DNA of 64,000 nucleotides, taken from contig NZ_CP026530.1 in the NCBI RefSeq assembly GCF_004006315.1, positions 1,600,001 to 1,664,000 of the forward strand, given 5' to 3'. Within the stretch, counting starts at the first letter, position 1; each line of letters opens with the position of its first letter. Of this stretch, positions 1 through 9,659 are shown one piece after another. A program made the translations under genes and the position numbers. The notes beneath the pieces are model-generated. The model was not told where the DNA came from. It saw only the letters and a list, made by a program, of their open reading frames with translations, and did no database searches. Source of the DNA: Nautilia sp. PV-1. GTDB lineage: Bacteria > Campylobacterota > Campylobacteria > Campylobacterales > Nautiliaceae.

Positions 1-1184
1 GCAACTTGGACAACGATAAGTACAGCTGTACCACCAAAATAAAAATTAATACCTATAAGTTTTACAAGCAGCCAAGGCATTACTGTAATTGCACCTAAGT
101 ACAGCGCACCCCAGAATGTAAGTCTGCTTGCAACTTCATTCAAAAATTTAGCAGTTTGTTCTCCAGGTCTGATCCCAGGTATAAATCCGCCCTGTTTTTT
201 TAAGTTTTCCGCGATTTCTTTTGCATTAAATACAATAGAAGCATAAAAATAAGCAAAAAATATAACGAAAGCAAACAATAATACATGGTATAAATATCCG
301 TTTGGATTTAAATAATCTCTAATTGTTACTAATACCGGATTGGATACTCCACTTAAAACAGTTAGAGGAAACATTAATATCGCACTAGCAAAAATTGGAG
401 GAATAACACCACTCAAGTTTACTTTAATAGGAATATAATTCATAACTCTTTTAAATTTATTTTGCATTAATACTTTTTTCTGATATGAAATCGGTACTCT
501 TCTCTCAGCAAGTTCAACATATATAATAAACGCTATTGTTCCTACTACGATTAACAGAATAAAGATCAGCCCTATAACAGACAATTCTCCTACGTCTACG
601 AGGTTAAGGGTGCCTACAATCGCTGCCGGAATTCTACTCACTATTCCTGCAAAGATAATTAAACTGATACCGTTACCTACACCTCTTTCAGTAATCTGTT
701 CACCGATCCATACAAGAAGCATTGTACCGCCCATCATAGAAAATGCGGTTAATATTACAAATGTAGATGTGTCGATCATAACTGCAGATTCACCTGCTTT
801 GCCTGTTAAAGATGTAAGACCGATTGCAATACCGATAGCCTGTACAAAAGCAATTGCTACCGTAGAATATTTAACTATTTGCATATATTTTTGAAAGCCT
901 TGAGAATCTTTTTTCATCTCGCCAAGTTTTGGGAATGTTGCTGCAAGAAGCTCCATAATAATTGACGCAGTAATGTATGGCATAACACCAAGAGCAATAA
1001 TACTCATTCTGCTCACAGCATTACCACTGAACATATTAAGTAAACCTAATGCATCGTGCTGATGTCCTGAAAAAAAGTCTTTAATTACATCTATATTTAC
1101 CCCTGGTACCGGGACATATGCTAGAACTCTATAAATGAGAAGGAAACCAAGGGTAATTAAGATTTTTTTTGCTATCGGATTCAT
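1..1184 (-). CDS. secY: Protein translocase subunit SecY (C-terminus cut by window edge)
   Basis: This is the channel subunit of the SecYEG inner-membrane translocon. About 394 residues are visible, starting MNPIAKKILITLGFLLIYR, followed by regularly spaced hydrophobic helices. Family segments are recognisable: VPGVNIDVI near residue 27, the loop around ITERGVGNGISLIIF, the cytoplasmic loop RRVPISYQKK and GGFIPGIRPGEQTA. The 3' end runs off base 1, so the last one or two helices are missing. The ATG lies four bases after the rplO stop, which fits the spc-operon order with secY after rplO. The call is very secure; only the C-terminus is unknown. Confidence 0.97.
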   Translation of the reverse strand, partial: MNPIAKKILITLGFLLIYRVLAYVPVPGVNIDVIKDFFSGHQHDALGLLNMFSGNAVSRMSIIALGVMPYITASIIMELLAATFPKLGEMKKDSQGFQKYMQIVKYSTVAIAFVQAIGIAIGLTSLTGKAGESAVMIDTSTFVILTAFSMMGGTMLLVWIGEQITERGVGNGISLIIFAGIVSRIPAAIVGTLNLVDVGELSVIGLIFILLIVVGTIAFIIYVELAERRVPISYQKKVLMQNKFKRVMNYIPIKVNLSGVIPPIFASAILMFPLTVLSGVSNPVLVTIRDYLNPNGYLYHVLLFAFVIFFAYFYASIVFNAKEIAENLKKQGGFIPGIRPGEQTAKFLNEVASRLTFWGALYLGAITVMPWLLVKLIGINFYFGGTAVLIVVQV

Positions 1185-1188
1185 ACCC

Positions 1189-1581
1189 TTACTTTCCAGA
1201 TGTAGTTATGTTAGCATCTTTTATTTTATCTTTAAGCTCTTTAGCTTTTGTTCCAATAAGTTTTACTTTTTTTGCTTTAATTTTTACAATGTTAGCTAAA
1301 GCTTCCATTGTAATTTCTTCAAGTTCTACAATTGCAGGAAACTTGTCCACGTTAATCGCCTGAGGTTTTACCACTCTACTTTTAAATCCAACTTTTGGAA
1401 GTCTTCTTTGAAGCGGCTGTTGACCACCTTCAAATCCTCTTTTTTGTGAATAACCAGTTCTTGATTTCTGACCTTTTTGTCCTCTGCTACTAGTTTTTCC
1501 GTATCCTGAACCTGCTCCACGTCCTACTCTTTTTGTTTTATGAGTAGAACCGCATGCCGGTTTTAAATTATTTAACGCCAT
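1189..1581 (-). CDS. rplO: 50S ribosomal protein L15
   Basis: L15 is a late-assembly protein of the large subunit that binds 23S rRNA. The 130-residue product has the glycine- and arginine-rich N-terminal extension typical of L15 ([21 protein letters not shown], then [18 protein letters not shown]). Its length is normal for the family. It lies between rpsE (two bases upstream) and secY, as in the standard spc operon, and is probably translated from the same long mRNA. Confidence 0.97.
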   Translation of the reverse strand: MALNNLKPACGSTHKTKRVGRGAGSGYGKTSSRGQKGQKSRTGYSQKRGFEGGQQPLQRRLPKVGFKSRVVKPQAINVDKFPAIVELEEITMEALANIVKIKAKKVKLIGTKAKELKDKIKDANITTSGK

Positions 1582-1583
1582 GA

Positions 1584-2060
1584 TTACGCCTTTTTGCTTT
1601 TAATCATTTTTAGAGCTTCTACTGTAGCTCTAACTAAGTTGTGAGGCTCGTTTGAACCTAATGATTTAGAAAGAATATCTTTAATACCTACAAGTTCAAG
1701 TACCGGTCTCACCGCACCACCGGCGATTAGCCCTGTACCCTCACTTGCCGGTTTAAGTAAAATTTTAGATGCATTATATTTAGCTTGTACGTCATGATTA
1801 ATTGTATTACCGTGAATACCGTTAATTTCAACTAAGTTTTTAAATGCATCGTCAATTGCTTTTTTGATAGCATCAGGAACTTCTTTAGCTTTACCAGTTC
1901 CGATTCCAACAATACCTTTTTTGTTTCCAACAACTACCAAAGCGTTAAATCTGAATCTTCTACCACCTTTAACAACTTTAGTAATTCTTCCAATGTTAAC
2001 AACTACTTCTTCAAAATCTTCTCTGTTATAATCTCTAATTACTTGAGCTTTTTTAGCCAT
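1584..2060 (-). CDS. rpsE: 30S ribosomal protein S5
   Basis: S5 helps set decoding accuracy in the small subunit. The 158-residue protein shows the double-stranded-RNA-binding N-terminal fold ([21 protein letters not shown]) and the C-terminal S5 domain with [19 protein letters not shown]. Its length is normal. Gaps of two bases to rplO and nine bases to rplR indicate a shared transcript. Confidence 0.97.
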   Translation of the reverse strand: MAKKAQVIRDYNREDFEEVVVNIGRITKVVKGGRRFRFNALVVVGNKKGIVGIGTGKAKEVPDAIKKAIDDAFKNLVEINGIHGNTINHDVQAKYNASKILLKPASEGTGLIAGGAVRPVLELVGIKDILSKSLGSNEPHNLVRATVEALKMIKSKKA

Positions 2061-2069
2061 TTGCCTTCC

Positions 2070-2435
2070 TTATAATTTTATACCGTTTTCTCTAAGAGTA
2101 TCTGCAAACGCTGCAACTACACCGTGATATTTGTATCCATTTCTGTCAAATCTAACAGCATCAATATCAGCTGCTTTTAATTTTTCAGCAAAAATTTTAG
2201 CCGCTTCTTTTGCACCGTTAATGTTTGACGGTAATTTGTTTTCTAAATGAGCAGTATTTAAAAATGCCAATGTGTTACCAGCAACATCATCAATAGCTTG
2301 AATAACTAAGTATCTGTTTGATTTAAAAATAGTTACTCTAGGCATATCAGCAGTACCGCTGATTCTACCTCTTACTCTTCTTTTTCTTTTTAATCTTCTT
2401 AAATCTCTTTTAGCTAATGCTTTACTTCTTCTCAT
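2070..2435 (-). CDS. rplR: 50S ribosomal protein L18
   Basis: L18 binds 5S rRNA and anchors it to the central protuberance. The 121-residue product has a very basic N-terminus ([16 protein letters not shown]) and the L18 core with [18 protein letters not shown] and [20 protein letters not shown]. Length and position between rplF and rpsE match the standard spc order. Confidence 0.97.
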   Translation of the reverse strand: MRRSKALAKRDLRRLKRKRRVRGRISGTADMPRVTIFKSNRYLVIQAIDDVAGNTLAFLNTAHLENKLPSNINGAKEAAKIFAEKLKAADIDAVRFDRNGYKYHGVVAAFADTLRENGIKL

Positions 2436-2444
2436 CTCTCACCC

Positions 2445-2981
2445 TTATTTTTTAGCTGTTTTACCAGCTTTTCTGATAATATGTTCATCAACATATTTAA
2501 CACCTTTACCTTTGTAAGGCTCAGGTTTTCTAAAGCTTCTGATTTCTGAAGCAACTTGACCAACTTGTTGTTTATCGCTACCTTTTACTGTAATAATATT
2601 TTTTTCAACAGTAATAGTAATTCCTTTAGGAATTTCATAATTTATAGGGTGTGAATATCCAAGTTGTAATTCTAAAATATTACCTTTTACAGCTGCTCTG
2701 TAACCAACACCGTTGATTTCAAGTTTTTTCTCAAATCCTTGAGTTAATCCGATAACAGCATTATTAGCTAAAGCTCTTACAGTTCCCCACATAGCTTTTG
2801 CGAATTTAGTTTCTTCTACCGGTTCAAAAGTTAATTCATCACCGTTAATATTAACTTTTACAACACCTTTAGTGTCGATTTCTTTTGAATCTTGGCCTTT
2901 TTTAATAATTAATTTATTCCCTTCAAGTTTAGCTTCAAGGCCGGAAGCTAACTTTACGGGTTGTTTACCTATTCTACTCAT
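2445..2981 (-). CDS. rplF: 50S ribosomal protein L6
   Basis: L6 supports the factor-binding region of the large subunit near the sarcin-ricin loop. The 178-residue product starts MSRIGKQPV and contains two related L6 domains. The second has the conserved run [13 protein letters not shown] before a basic tail. It lies ten bases from rplR and eleven from rpsH in the spc gene order. Confidence 0.97.
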   Translation of the reverse strand: MSRIGKQPVKLASGLEAKLEGNKLIIKKGQDSKEIDTKGVVKVNINGDELTFEPVEETKFAKAMWGTVRALANNAVIGLTQGFEKKLEINGVGYRAAVKGNILELQLGYSHPINYEIPKGITITVEKNIITVKGSDKQQVGQVASEIRSFRKPEPYKGKGVKYVDEHIIRKAGKTAKK

Positions 2982-2992
2982 AAATTATCTCC

Positions 2993-3388
2993 TTACCAAA
3001 TACTACAGATTACTTCGCCGCCTACTTTTTCTTTGTAATCTTCGTCATTAGGTAAAACGCCTTTGCTAGTTGATACTACTAGAGTACCGTATCCGTTTTT
3101 AAATCTTTTAATGTCTTCGTATCCTTTATAAACCCTTCTACCAGGTTTAGACACTTTTTTAACTTCTCTGATAACAGAGTTGCCGTTTTCATCATATTTT
3201 AAAGTCACGTTGATGAATTTTTTGTTACCATCTTCAATTACTTTAAAACTTTCAATATAACCTTTTTCTTCAAAAACTTTCAATACCGCTTCCATAAGTT
3301 TAGAGTGATTAAGTTTAGTCACTTCTAAACCTCTCATAGCGGCATTTCTGATTCTTGTTAATCCGTCTGCAATAATATCGTTCATCAT
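2993..3388 (-). CDS. rpsH: 30S ribosomal protein S8
   Basis: S8 is a primary 16S rRNA-binding protein and, in enterobacteria, the spc-operon translational repressor; whether it regulates here cannot be read from sequence. The 131-residue product starts [16 protein letters not shown] and ends with the S8 signature [25 protein letters not shown] second in-frame Met follows the first; both are plausible starts. Confidence 0.97.
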   Translation of the reverse strand: MMNDIIADGLTRIRNAAMRGLEVTKLNHSKLMEAVLKVFEEKGYIESFKVIEDGNKKFINVTLKYDENGNSVIREVKKVSKPGRRVYKGYEDIKRFKNGYGTLVVSTSKGVLPNDEDYKEKVGGEVICSIW

Positions 3389-3400
3389 CTTGGCATCCTT

Positions 3401-3586
3401 TTACCAACTTGCTTTTTTAACACCAGGGAGTAATCCCTCGTTTGCCATTTTTCTTAGACAAATTCTACAAATACCAAAATCTCTGTAAACAGAGTGAACT
3501 CTACCACAGATAGAGCATCTTGTATATGCTCTTACTTTGAATTTTGGTTTTCTTTTAGCTTTAGCTATCATACTTTTTTTCGCCAT
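3401..3586 (-). CDS. rpsN: 30S ribosomal protein S14, zinc-binding short type
   Basis: S14 sits in the head of the small subunit. At 61 residues this is the short form, with four zinc-ligand cysteines in CSIC and CRIC spaced as in type-Z S14 (residues about 24 to 43). The long zinc-free paralogue of many other proteobacteria is absent here. The gene lies one base from rplE and twelve from rpsH. Confidence 0.96.
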   Translation of the reverse strand: MAKKSMIAKAKRKPKFKVRAYTRCSICGRVHSVYRDFGICRICLRKMANEGLLPGVKKASW

Positions 3587-3587
3587 A

Positions 3588-4133
3588 TTACTTTCCTTTT
3601 GTGAATGGGAATCCGATAAGTTCTAGCATTCTTTCAGCCAGTCTATCGTCTTCAGTTGTTGTGGAAATATTAATATTCATACCATGTACTCTGATAATAC
3701 TGTCGTAATCAACTTCAGTAAACACTAACTGTTCTGTAAGACCGAAGTTAAAGTTACCTCTTCCGTCAAAACCGTCTCTTTTTACACCTTTAAAGTCTCT
3801 AACTCTCGGTAGTGCGATTGAGATAAGTTTTTGAAGGAAATTCCACATCATTTCACCTCTAAGTGTTACTTTAACACCTACAGGCATACCTTCTCTTACT
3901 TTAAATCCTGCAACTGATTTTTTAGCAGGTGTAATTACCGCTTTTTGACCAGTAATAATTGTTAATGTATCAGCTACGCTTTGAAGGAATTTTTTATCTT
4001 TGCTTCCTTCACCAACACCAGCACTAACAACGATTTTTTCAATGTTAGGAATCAGCATAGGGTTTTTAATATCAAACTCTTCTGCAAGTTTTGCCCTAAC
4101 TTCGTCTTTATATTTTTTTTGTACTTCAAACAT
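3588..4133 (-). CDS. rplE: 50S ribosomal protein L5
   Basis: L5 binds 5S rRNA and contacts the P-site tRNA. The 181-residue product has the L5 hallmarks [39 protein letters not shown] and the C-terminal [14 protein letters not shown]. Length is normal. It is placed between rplX and rpsN in the standard order. Confidence 0.97.
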   Translation of the reverse strand: MFEVQKKYKDEVRAKLAEEFDIKNPMLIPNIEKIVVSAGVGEGSKDKKFLQSVADTLTIITGQKAVITPAKKSVAGFKVREGMPVGVKVTLRGEMMWNFLQKLISIALPRVRDFKGVKRDGFDGRGNFNFGLTEQLVFTEVDYDSIIRVHGMNINISTTTEDDRLAERMLELIGFPFTKGK

Positions 4134-4137
4134 CTTC

Positions 4138-4389
4138 TCAGCCTTCTACTTTTTTTACATTTGAGATGTGAATTGGTCTTTCAACATATTCAAATCCACC
4201 TTTTGGATTTTGCTCAGTAGGCTTAACAGCCTTTTTAACTACGTTCACACCTTTAACAAGTACTTTTGAATCTTTAACAAGTACTTTTAAAACTTCACCA
4301 GTTTTTCCTCTGTCATCTCCTGCGATAACTTTTACGCTGTCGCCTTTTTTAATTTTGAATTTAGGAGGTAAATTTTTTCTAGCACCCAT
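4138..4389 (-). CDS. rplX: 50S ribosomal protein L24
   Basis: L24 is an assembly initiator of the large subunit. The 83-residue protein carries the KOW motif ([20 protein letters not shown]) near its N-terminus, then [20 protein letters not shown]. It is slightly short, as usual for this phylum. Its first base coincides with the last base of the rplN stop codon, which suggests translational coupling. Confidence 0.96.
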   Translation of the reverse strand: MGARKNLPPKFKIKKGDSVKVIAGDDRGKTGEVLKVLVKDSKVLVKGVNVVKKAVKPTEQNPKGGFEYVERPIHISNVKKVEG

Positions 4390-4757
4390 TATAGCACCTC
4401 CGGAGCAAGTGATGTAATTTTTTGGAAACCTTCGTATCTAACTTCTCTCGCGATTGGTCCGAAAATACGAGTTCCTACAGGTTCTTTTTTAGCATCAATG
4501 ATAACTGCCGCGTTATCATCGAATCTGATTAGCGAACCGTTTTCTCTTTGAACTTCTTTTTTAGTTCTAACGATTACCGCTTTTACAACTTGACCTTTTT
4601 TAATTTTACCGTTTGGAAGGGCTTTTTTTACAGAAGCGACAATAATGTCACCTACTGAAGCATATCTTCTTTTAGACCCTCCCAAAACTTTAATACACAT
4701 GATTTCTTTAGCACCGCTGTTATCAGCAACTTTTAATCTTGTAAATGGTTGAATCAT
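4389..4757 (-). CDS. rplN: 50S ribosomal protein L14
   Basis: L14 is a core protein of the intersubunit face. The 122-residue product begins [19 protein letters not shown] and ends [13 protein letters not shown], both diagnostic for L14. Length equals the bacterial norm. It is separated by two bases from rpsQ and overlaps rplX by one base. Confidence 0.97.
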   Translation of the reverse strand: MIQPFTRLKVADNSGAKEIMCIKVLGGSKRRYASVGDIIVASVKKALPNGKIKKGQVVKAVIVRTKKEVQRENGSLIRFDDNAAVIIDAKKEPVGTRIFGPIAREVRYEGFQKITSLAPEVL

Positions 4758-4759
4758 TC

Positions 4760-5005
4760 TTATTCTCCTCTCTCAAGAATATCTTTAAGAACGAAAGATT
4801 TTCTTTTAGAAATTGGTCTGTGTTCAATTGCGGTAACAACATCGCCAACGTTAGCCGCATTTTCTTCATCATGAACAAGGTATTTTTTAAATTTTTTAAC
4901 AATTTTATGATATTTAGGATGTAAAACTTTTCTTTCAACCAATACGTTGATAGTTTTATCTCCAGTTTTTTTGATAACTTTTCCAGTAATAATTCTTTTA
5001 GGCAT
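4760..5005 (-). CDS. rpsQ: 30S ribosomal protein S17
   Basis: S17 is an early 16S rRNA-binding protein with an OB fold. The 81-residue product contains [20 protein letters not shown] and the loop [20 protein letters not shown], then [18 protein letters not shown]. It overlaps rpmC by one base. A second open frame of 71 codons over this gene is a shadow. Confidence 0.96.
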   Translation of the reverse strand: MPKRIITGKVIKKTGDKTINVLVERKVLHPKYHKIVKKFKKYLVHDEENAANVGDVVTAIEHRPISKRKSFVLKDILERGE

Positions 5006-5217
5006 TAGTTACCCCTTTTTGCTCTCATCGCAGTTTTAATTCTTGCGATGTCTTTTCTAATTTTTCTAACAAGAGATGTGTCTTGTAGCTGCATAGTTTT
5101 TAATTTCATTCTTGTTTCAAAAAGCTCCATTTTTTTCTCTTTTAAAAGATCCTGAAGCTCTTTTTCAGTTTTTTCAATAAGTTCCGCTACGTTAAGTTTA
5201 GTATAGCTCATTTTCAC
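5005..5217 (-). CDS. rpmC: 50S ribosomal protein L29
   Basis: L29 lies at the polypeptide exit and contributes to the docking site for trigger factor and SRP. It is a 70-residue helical hairpin with [20 protein letters not shown] and the [18 protein letters not shown] tail. Its 5' end overlaps the 3' end of rplP by twenty bases, so translation is probably coupled. Confidence 0.95.
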   Translation of the reverse strand: MKMSYTKLNVAELIEKTEKELQDLLKEKKMELFETRMKLKTMQLQDTSLVRKIRKDIARIKTAMRAKRGN

Positions 5218-5617
5218 TCTCCATGCTTACAATTTTTGTTTTGAACGGCAATTTAGCAGCTGCAAGAGTTAATGCCCTAACGGCAGTTTCATTATTAACA
5301 CCAGTAATTTCGAAAATAATTCTTCCGGGTTTAATATTCATAACCCACTCTTCAACACTACCTTTACCTTTACCCATTCTCACACCAACAGGTTTTGCTG
5401 TTAGAGGTTTGTCTGGGAATACTCTAATCCAGATTTTACCTGTTCTTTTCATAGTTCTTGAAAGCGCAACCCTTCCCGCTTCAATTTGTCTTGAGTTGAT
5501 TCTTCCAAGTTCTACGGCTTTAAGACCGTATGTTCCGAATGACAGAGTACTACCTCTGTAGGCTTTACCTCTGTTTCTACCTTTTTGTTGTTTTCTGTAT
5601 TTAGTTCTTTTTGGCAT
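5198..5617 (-). CDS. rplP: 50S ribosomal protein L16
   Basis: L16 lies near the A-site tRNA elbow. The product starts [17 protein letters not shown] and has the L16 motifs [20 protein letters not shown] and [18 protein letters not shown] chose the ATG at 5617 because homologues begin MPKR; another ATG two codons upstream (5623) lies deeper inside rpsC. The gene overlaps rpsC upstream and rpmC downstream. Confidence 0.96.
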   Translation of the reverse strand: MPKRTKYRKQQKGRNRGKAYRGSTLSFGTYGLKAVELGRINSRQIEAGRVALSRTMKRTGKIWIRVFPDKPLTAKPVGVRMGKGKGSVEEWVMNIKPGRIIFEITGVNNETAVRALTLAAAKLPFKTKIVSMESENELY

Positions 5618-6323
5618 TAACATTTCTGCGTCCTTTTCTTCTTCTTGGAGCTTTTCTTTCTGGCGCTTGAGTATCGTCAGAATTCATTTTTCTTTGAAGA
5701 ACTTCACCTTTGAATATCCATACTTTAACACCGATAATACCATATGTAGTTAAAGCTTCAGCAAAACCGTAATCAATTTTTGCTCTTAATGTATGAAGAG
5801 GAACTCTTCCCTCAAGATACCATTCAGTTCTAGCCATTTCAGCACCGTTAAGTCTTCCTGCAACCTGAACTTTAATACCTTTTGCACCAGATTTAAGTGC
5901 TGATTGAATAACTTTTTTCATAGCTCTTCTGAATGCTACCCTTCTTTCTATCTGAGTAGCAACGTTTTCAGCTGCAAGCTGAGCTGAAATTTGAGGTTTT
6001 CTTTCTTCTTTAATGTTAAGAATAAGTTCTTTTCCGCCAATTCTTTTTTGAAGTTCAGCTTTAAGAGCTTCTATTTCGCTTCCGCCTTTACCAATGATGA
6101 TACCAGGTTTTGCTGCAAAAATAGTAATTCTGATTTTTTTAGCTGTTCTTTCAATAATAATATCACTTACACCTGCGTAATAAAGTTTCTTTTTAAGAAA
6201 TTTTCTTAGTTCATAATCACCTAATACGTTTTCAGGCATTGTATTATAGTTAATGAACCATCTACTTCTCCAGTTTTTGTTTATCCCTAGTCTTAGTCCG
6301 ATTGGATTCGTTTTTTGACCCAT
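5601..6323 (-). CDS. rpsC: 30S ribosomal protein S3
   Basis: S3 shapes the mRNA entry tunnel and takes part in mRNA unwinding. The 240-residue protein starts [18 protein letters not shown], contains the type-II KH motif [18 protein letters not shown] near residue 75, and has the C-terminal S3 domain with [20 protein letters not shown] and WIFKGE. The arginine-rich tail is longer than the minimal form. It overlaps rplV by one base. Confidence 0.97.
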   Translation of the reverse strand: MGQKTNPIGLRLGINKNWRSRWFINYNTMPENVLGDYELRKFLKKKLYYAGVSDIIIERTAKKIRITIFAAKPGIIIGKGGSEIEALKAELQKRIGGKELILNIKEERKPQISAQLAAENVATQIERRVAFRRAMKKVIQSALKSGAKGIKVQVAGRLNGAEMARTEWYLEGRVPLHTLRAKIDYGFAEALTTYGIIGVKVWIFKGEVLQRKMNSDDTQAPERKAPRRRKGRRNVNAKKN

Positions 6324-6646
6324 TAGCTTTCCTTTTCAACTTCTACAAAAATGTGTGCTGTAGGTTTTTGGATTCTGCTCGCCATACCTCTAGCTCTTGG
6401 TCTGAATCTTTTTAGATACGGACCTCTGTCGATTCTGCATGAAGTAATAACTACTTCATTTGCATCATATCCGCCGTTTGCAACCGCACTTGCAACAACT
6501 TTAGCGATAACTCTTGCCGCTTTATTAGGCATAAATTCTAATTTAGCAAGTGCTTCTTCAGCATTCATACCTTGAATTTCTTTAGCAATCAATCTTGCTT
6601 TAGTTGGGGATAGTCTTATAAATTTTAATACTGCTTTACTCATCAC
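6323..6646 (-). CDS. rplV: 50S ribosomal protein L22
   Basis: L22 lines the nascent-chain exit tunnel. The 107-residue product has the entire L22 pattern: [19 protein letters not shown] at the start, [18 protein letters not shown] in the middle, and [19 protein letters not shown] before HIFVEV. Two Met codons open the frame; either may be used. Six bases separate it from rpsS. Confidence 0.97.
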   Translation of the reverse strand: MMSKAVLKFIRLSPTKARLIAKEIQGMNAEEALAKLEFMPNKAARVIAKVVASAVANGGYDANEVVITSCRIDRGPYLKRFRPRARGMASRIQKPTAHIFVEVEKES

Positions 6647-6652
6647 CTATCC

Positions 6653-6934
6653 TTACTTACCAATTTTCTTTTGAACAGAACCTTTATGTCCTCTAAAAGT
6701 TCTGGTAGGTGCAAATTCACCTAATTTAAATCCAACGTGTCTTTCAGTAACATATACCGGAACGAAATCTCTTCCGTTGTGTACGTTAATTGTAAGCCCG
6801 ATCATATCAGGCGTAATAGTACTTCTTCTTGACCAAGTTTTAATTGGTTTAGGATTTTTTTCTTCTTTTGCTTTAAGAACTTTTTTCATTAAATGGTCAT
6901 CTACAAAAGGACCTTTTTTTAAACTTCTAGCCAT
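6653..6934 (-). CDS. rpsS: 30S ribosomal protein S19
   Basis: S19 is in the small-subunit head and contacts S13. The 93-residue protein shows [19 protein letters not shown], the S19 core [21 protein letters not shown] and the C-terminal [12 protein letters not shown]. Length is standard and it lies between rplB and rplV as expected. Confidence 0.97.
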   Translation of the reverse strand: MARSLKKGPFVDDHLMKKVLKAKEEKNPKPIKTWSRRSTITPDMIGLTINVHNGRDFVPVYVTERHVGFKLGEFAPTRTFRGHKGSVQKKIGK

Positions 6935-6943
6935 GAGCTATCC

Positions 6944-7768
6944 TTATTTCTTTCTTCTTGAGATGATATATTTATCAGATTGTTTTTTCTTTCTAGTTTT
7001 GTAACCTTTAGTCGGCATACCCCAAGGTGTAACAGGATGGTTACCTTTACTTCTACCTTCACCCCCACCGTGTGGATGGTCAACCGGGTTCATTGCAATA
7101 CCTCTTGTCTGAGGTCTGATACCTAGGTGTCTGCTTCTACCAGCTTTACCGATTGTAATATTTTGGAAATCAGCGTTTCCAACAGTACCGATAGTCGCCA
7201 TACATTCACCAAGAATATATCTCATCTCACCGCTTGGTAATCTTAAGATAACGTATTTACCCTCACGTCCCATGATTTGGCAGCTGTTTCCGGCACTTCT
7301 TGCGATTTGTCCGCCTTTACCAGGCTTCATTTCAACATTGTGCACAACAGTACCAACAGGTATGTTTTTAAGTTTCATTGCGTTACCAGGTTTAATATCA
7401 AGTCCGGCTTCAGCTGCTAAAACAGTGTCACCTATTTTTAAACCTTCAGGCTGAATGATATATCTTTTGTCTCCATCAACATAGCTGATAAGACAAATTC
7501 TACAGTTTCTGTACGGATCGTATTCTACTGTTACAACTTTACCAGGTACTCCGAATTTATTTCTTTTAAAATCAATGATTCTGTAAAGTTTTTTTGCTCC
7601 AGCTTCTCTATGTCTAGATGTAATTCTTCCGTGATTGTTTCTACCCGCTTTTTGCGGAAGTTTAATTAATAATTTTTTTACCGTCGGTTTTGAAGTTATG
7701 TCACTGTTATCAAGTGTTGTCATAAATCTTCTTGACGGTGTATATGGTTTATAACTCTTTACTGCCAT
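6944..7768 (-). CDS. rplB: 50S ribosomal protein L2
   Basis: L2 is needed for subunit joining and the peptidyl-transferase centre. The 274-residue product has [19 protein letters not shown] and the C-terminal signature [20 protein letters not shown], including the conserved histidines. Length is normal; nine bases separate it from both neighbours. Confidence 0.98.
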   Translation of the reverse strand: MAVKSYKPYTPSRRFMTTLDNSDITSKPTVKKLLIKLPQKAGRNNHGRITSRHREAGAKKLYRIIDFKRNKFGVPGKVVTVEYDPYRNCRICLISYVDGDKRYIIQPEGLKIGDTVLAAEAGLDIKPGNAMKLKNIPVGTVVHNVEMKPGKGGQIARSAGNSCQIMGREGKYVILRLPSGEMRYILGECMATIGTVGNADFQNITIGKAGRSRHLGIRPQTRGIAMNPVDHPHGGGEGRSKGNHPVTPWGMPTKGYKTRKKKQSDKYIISRRKK

Positions 7769-7777
7769 CTTCTATCC

Positions 7778-8059
7778 TTATACACTTAGGCTTTCAAGTT
7801 TTGCATCTTCAGGTAATTTAACATAGAATTTTTTATAATCCGGTCTTTTACCTTCGATTCCTCTAAATCTTTTCACTTTACCTTTTTGTTTAAGTGAATT
7901 TACTTTTAGCGGAGTTACTCCGAAATATTCCTTAAAAATCTCTTTAAGTTGATTTTTAGTCACTTTTGGTGTAGTTTGAACTACTAGCACACCCTGCTCT
8001 TGAAGGTTAAGTGCTTTTTCTGTATACACAATTGATTTAATATCTGTAATATCCGCCAT
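7778..8059 (-). CDS. rplW: 50S ribosomal protein L23
   Basis: L23 is at the tunnel exit and docks chaperones and SRP. The 93-residue product has [18 protein letters not shown], the [19 protein letters not shown] helix and [19 protein letters not shown], which fit L23. It lies three bases after rplD. Sequence identity is modest, as usual for L23, but the operon position removes doubt. Confidence 0.95.
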   Translation of the reverse strand: MADITDIKSIVYTEKALNLQEQGVLVVQTTPKVTKNQLKEIFKEYFGVTPLKVNSLKQKGKVKRFRGIEGKRPDYKKFYVKLPEDAKLESLSV

Positions 8060-8062
8060 CGC

Positions 8063-8644
8063 TTAGCCCTTTATAACTTTTTCGTAAGCCGCTTTATCAA
8101 AAATAATGCTGTGGAATACACTCGCATAATAAGCGTTTAATTCTTCTGGTGTAATAATATACACGTTTGGAATATTTCTAAATGCTAAAAATGTTTTTTC
8201 ATCCATTTCGTCAACTACGATTAAGTAATCTCTTTGGTTTACTTCATTTAGCCATTTAACAGCGTCTTTTGTTTTACCGCTTTCGATTTTAATTGCATCT
8301 ACAACGAAAAGTTTTCCGTTTTCAGCTTTTTCATTAAGTGCGTATTTAAGCGCAACTCTTTTTTGTTTTTTATTTAATTTTTGAGACCAGTCTCTTTCGT
8401 TTCTTGGCCCGTGAGCTACACCACCACCTACGAATTGAGGTGCTCTGATACTACCTTGTCTAGCTCTACCTAGACCTTTTTGTCTGAAAGGTTTTTTTCC
8501 ACCACCGCTTACTTCGCCTCTAGTTTTTGTATGCGCAGTTCCCGCTCTTTGATTAGCAAGGTATGCTTTTACATACAAATAAAGGTTATGCGGATTGATG
8601 TTTTGAAAATCCTCAGGTAATTGCTTAATTACTTCTATACTCAT
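8063..8644 (-). CDS. rplD: 50S ribosomal protein L4
   Basis: L4 extends a loop into the exit tunnel and in Escherichia coli also represses the S10 operon. The 193-residue product holds the loop motif [20 protein letters not shown] and [14 protein letters not shown], then a Rossmann-like C-terminal half. The start overlaps the rplC stop by four bases (ATGA type). Whether L4 acts on the hairpin leader upstream of rpsJ is open. Confidence 0.97.
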   Translation of the reverse strand: MSIEVIKQLPEDFQNINPHNLYLYVKAYLANQRAGTAHTKTRGEVSGGGKKPFRQKGLGRARQGSIRAPQFVGGGVAHGPRNERDWSQKLNKKQKRVALKYALNEKAENGKLFVVDAIKIESGKTKDAVKWLNEVNQRDYLIVVDEMDEKTFLAFRNIPNVYIITPEELNAYYASVFHSIIFDKAAYEKVIKG

Positions 8645-9216
8645 TTCACAATCCTTACTTTTCCTAAACTTCCGTTAGCTCCAGGAACACTTCCTTTAAT
8701 TACAAGTACACCCATGTTTTCGTCGTACTCTAATACTTCTGCGTTAACAGTAATGTTTTTGTTACCGTAATGCCCAGGCATTTTTCTACCAGGCATAACT
8801 CTACCAGGCCATTCACAGTTACCGATTGATCCCGGTGCTCTGTGAAATCTTGAACCGTGTCCGCCAGGTCCACCTGCGAATCCGTGTCTTTTTACAACAC
8901 CTTGGAAACCTCTACCTTTGCTTTTGAAAGTAAGTTTTACTTTTTTAGCTTCTTTAAGTGGTTCAACACTTAGGTCTCCAGGTTCAGTGTTTGCAACTTT
9001 TAATTCAACGAATCTGTTGAATTCTTTGCTTAATCCGTATTTTTTCTGCATACCTTCAATCGGTTTATTGATTTTTTTACCGTTTGCGTATGCAACTAAC
9101 GCTTTGTCATCTTTTATTTCACAAACTTTAGCCGGAACTACTTTTAATAAAGTTACCGGAATACTTGGGATTCCTACCGTCCTACTCATTCCTATTTTTT
9201 CAACTATAAATTCCAT
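8641..9216 (-). CDS. rplC: 50S ribosomal protein L3
   Basis: L3 initiates large-subunit assembly and reaches the peptidyl-transferase centre. The 191-residue product contains the L3 signature: [20 protein letters not shown] followed by HRAPGSIGN and [15 protein letters not shown]. Length is near the lower end for bacterial L3. It starts ten bases after rpsJ. Confidence 0.97.
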   Translation of the reverse strand: MEFIVEKIGMSRTVGIPSIPVTLLKVVPAKVCEIKDDKALVAYANGKKINKPIEGMQKKYGLSKEFNRFVELKVANTEPGDLSVEPLKEAKKVKLTFKSKGRGFQGVVKRHGFAGGPGGHGSRFHRAPGSIGNCEWPGRVMPGRKMPGHYGNKNITVNAEVLEYDENMGVLVIKGSVPGANGSLGKVRIVK

Positions 9217-9226
9217 TCAATTCTCC

Positions 9227-9535
9227 TTAACTTAATGCCCTAACTTCTACATCAACCTCTGGTGCCAACTCTAGCTTCATAAGTTGATCAACAGTTTCAG
9301 GCGATGCGTTCACAACATCAACAATTCTTCTGTGAATTCTGATTTCAAATTGCTCTCTTGAATCTTTGTTAATGTGAGGTGATCTTAATACCGTATATCT
9401 TCTGATTTTTGTAGGTAGAGGAATTGGTCCCTTTACTTCCGCTCCAGTTCTTTTAATAGCATCTGTAATAATGCTAACAGCTTTATCAAGCACTCTATGG
9501 TCATATGCTTGAAGTTTGATTCTGATTTTCTCCAT
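9227..9535 (-). CDS. rpsJ: 30S ribosomal protein S10
   Basis: S10 is a small-subunit head protein and also a transcription antitermination factor (NusE). The 102-residue product has [18 protein letters not shown] and the signature [19 protein letters not shown]. It is the first gene of the cluster. A clean AAGGAAGG ribosome-binding site precedes the ATG, and a strong promoter and hairpin leader lie just upstream. Confidence 0.98.
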
Positions 9536-9556
9536 AGCCTTCCTTTTTAAAGATCT

Positions 9557-9580
9557 CGTGGTTTTTCCACGCTTTTGTGG
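9557..9580 (-). promoter_or_regulatory. Mutually exclusive hairpins in the rpsJ leader
   Basis: On the minus strand the leader reads CCAC, AAAAG, CGTGG, AAAAA, CCACG. The central CGTGG arm can pair with the upstream CCAC (loop about six bases) or with the downstream CCACG (loop five bases), not both. With the promoter at 9587-9615, transcription would start within a few bases of this structure, about 45 bases ahead of rpsJ. A regulatory role is inference. Confidence 0.55.
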
Positions 9581-9586
9581 ACTGAA

Positions 9587-9615
9587 ATTATAAATGATTT
9601 TAATTGTAAATGCAA
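9587..9615 (-). promoter_or_regulatory. Promoter of the S10-spc ribosomal operon
   Basis: On the minus strand TTGCAT (9615-9610) and TATAAT (9592-9587) are exactly 17 bp apart, five of six plus six of six matches to the vegetative sigma-70 consensus. It points at rpsJ and is the only good promoter in the 124-base gap between the LOG-family gene and rpsJ. Confidence 0.85.
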
Positions 9616-9630
9616 GATTTTTGGGAGTGT

Positions 9631-9653
9631 TTTTTCCTTAAAAAAAGGAAAAA
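9631..9653 (-). terminator. Weak terminator after the LOG-family gene
   Basis: A perfect 9-bp inverted repeat (TTTTTCCTT and AAGGAAAAA, loop five) starts seven bases after the stop codon of the upstream gene. The stem is A/T-rich, with a U-rich 3' arm, so it may end transcription just before the rpsJ promoter. It has only two G-C pairs, hence modest confidence. Confidence 0.45.
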
Positions 9654-9659
9654 GAAAGG

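Noticed and set aside
5223-5561. Open frame of 112 codons on the plus strand opposite rplP
   Set aside because: rplP is certain here; the antisense frame is low in charged residues and is a by-product of the codon bias.
1-9535. Broken or rearranged S10-spc operon
   Set aside because: All genes from rpsJ to secY are present in standard order with normal lengths; separation from the alpha operon also occurs in Campylobacter as I recall, so it is not new.
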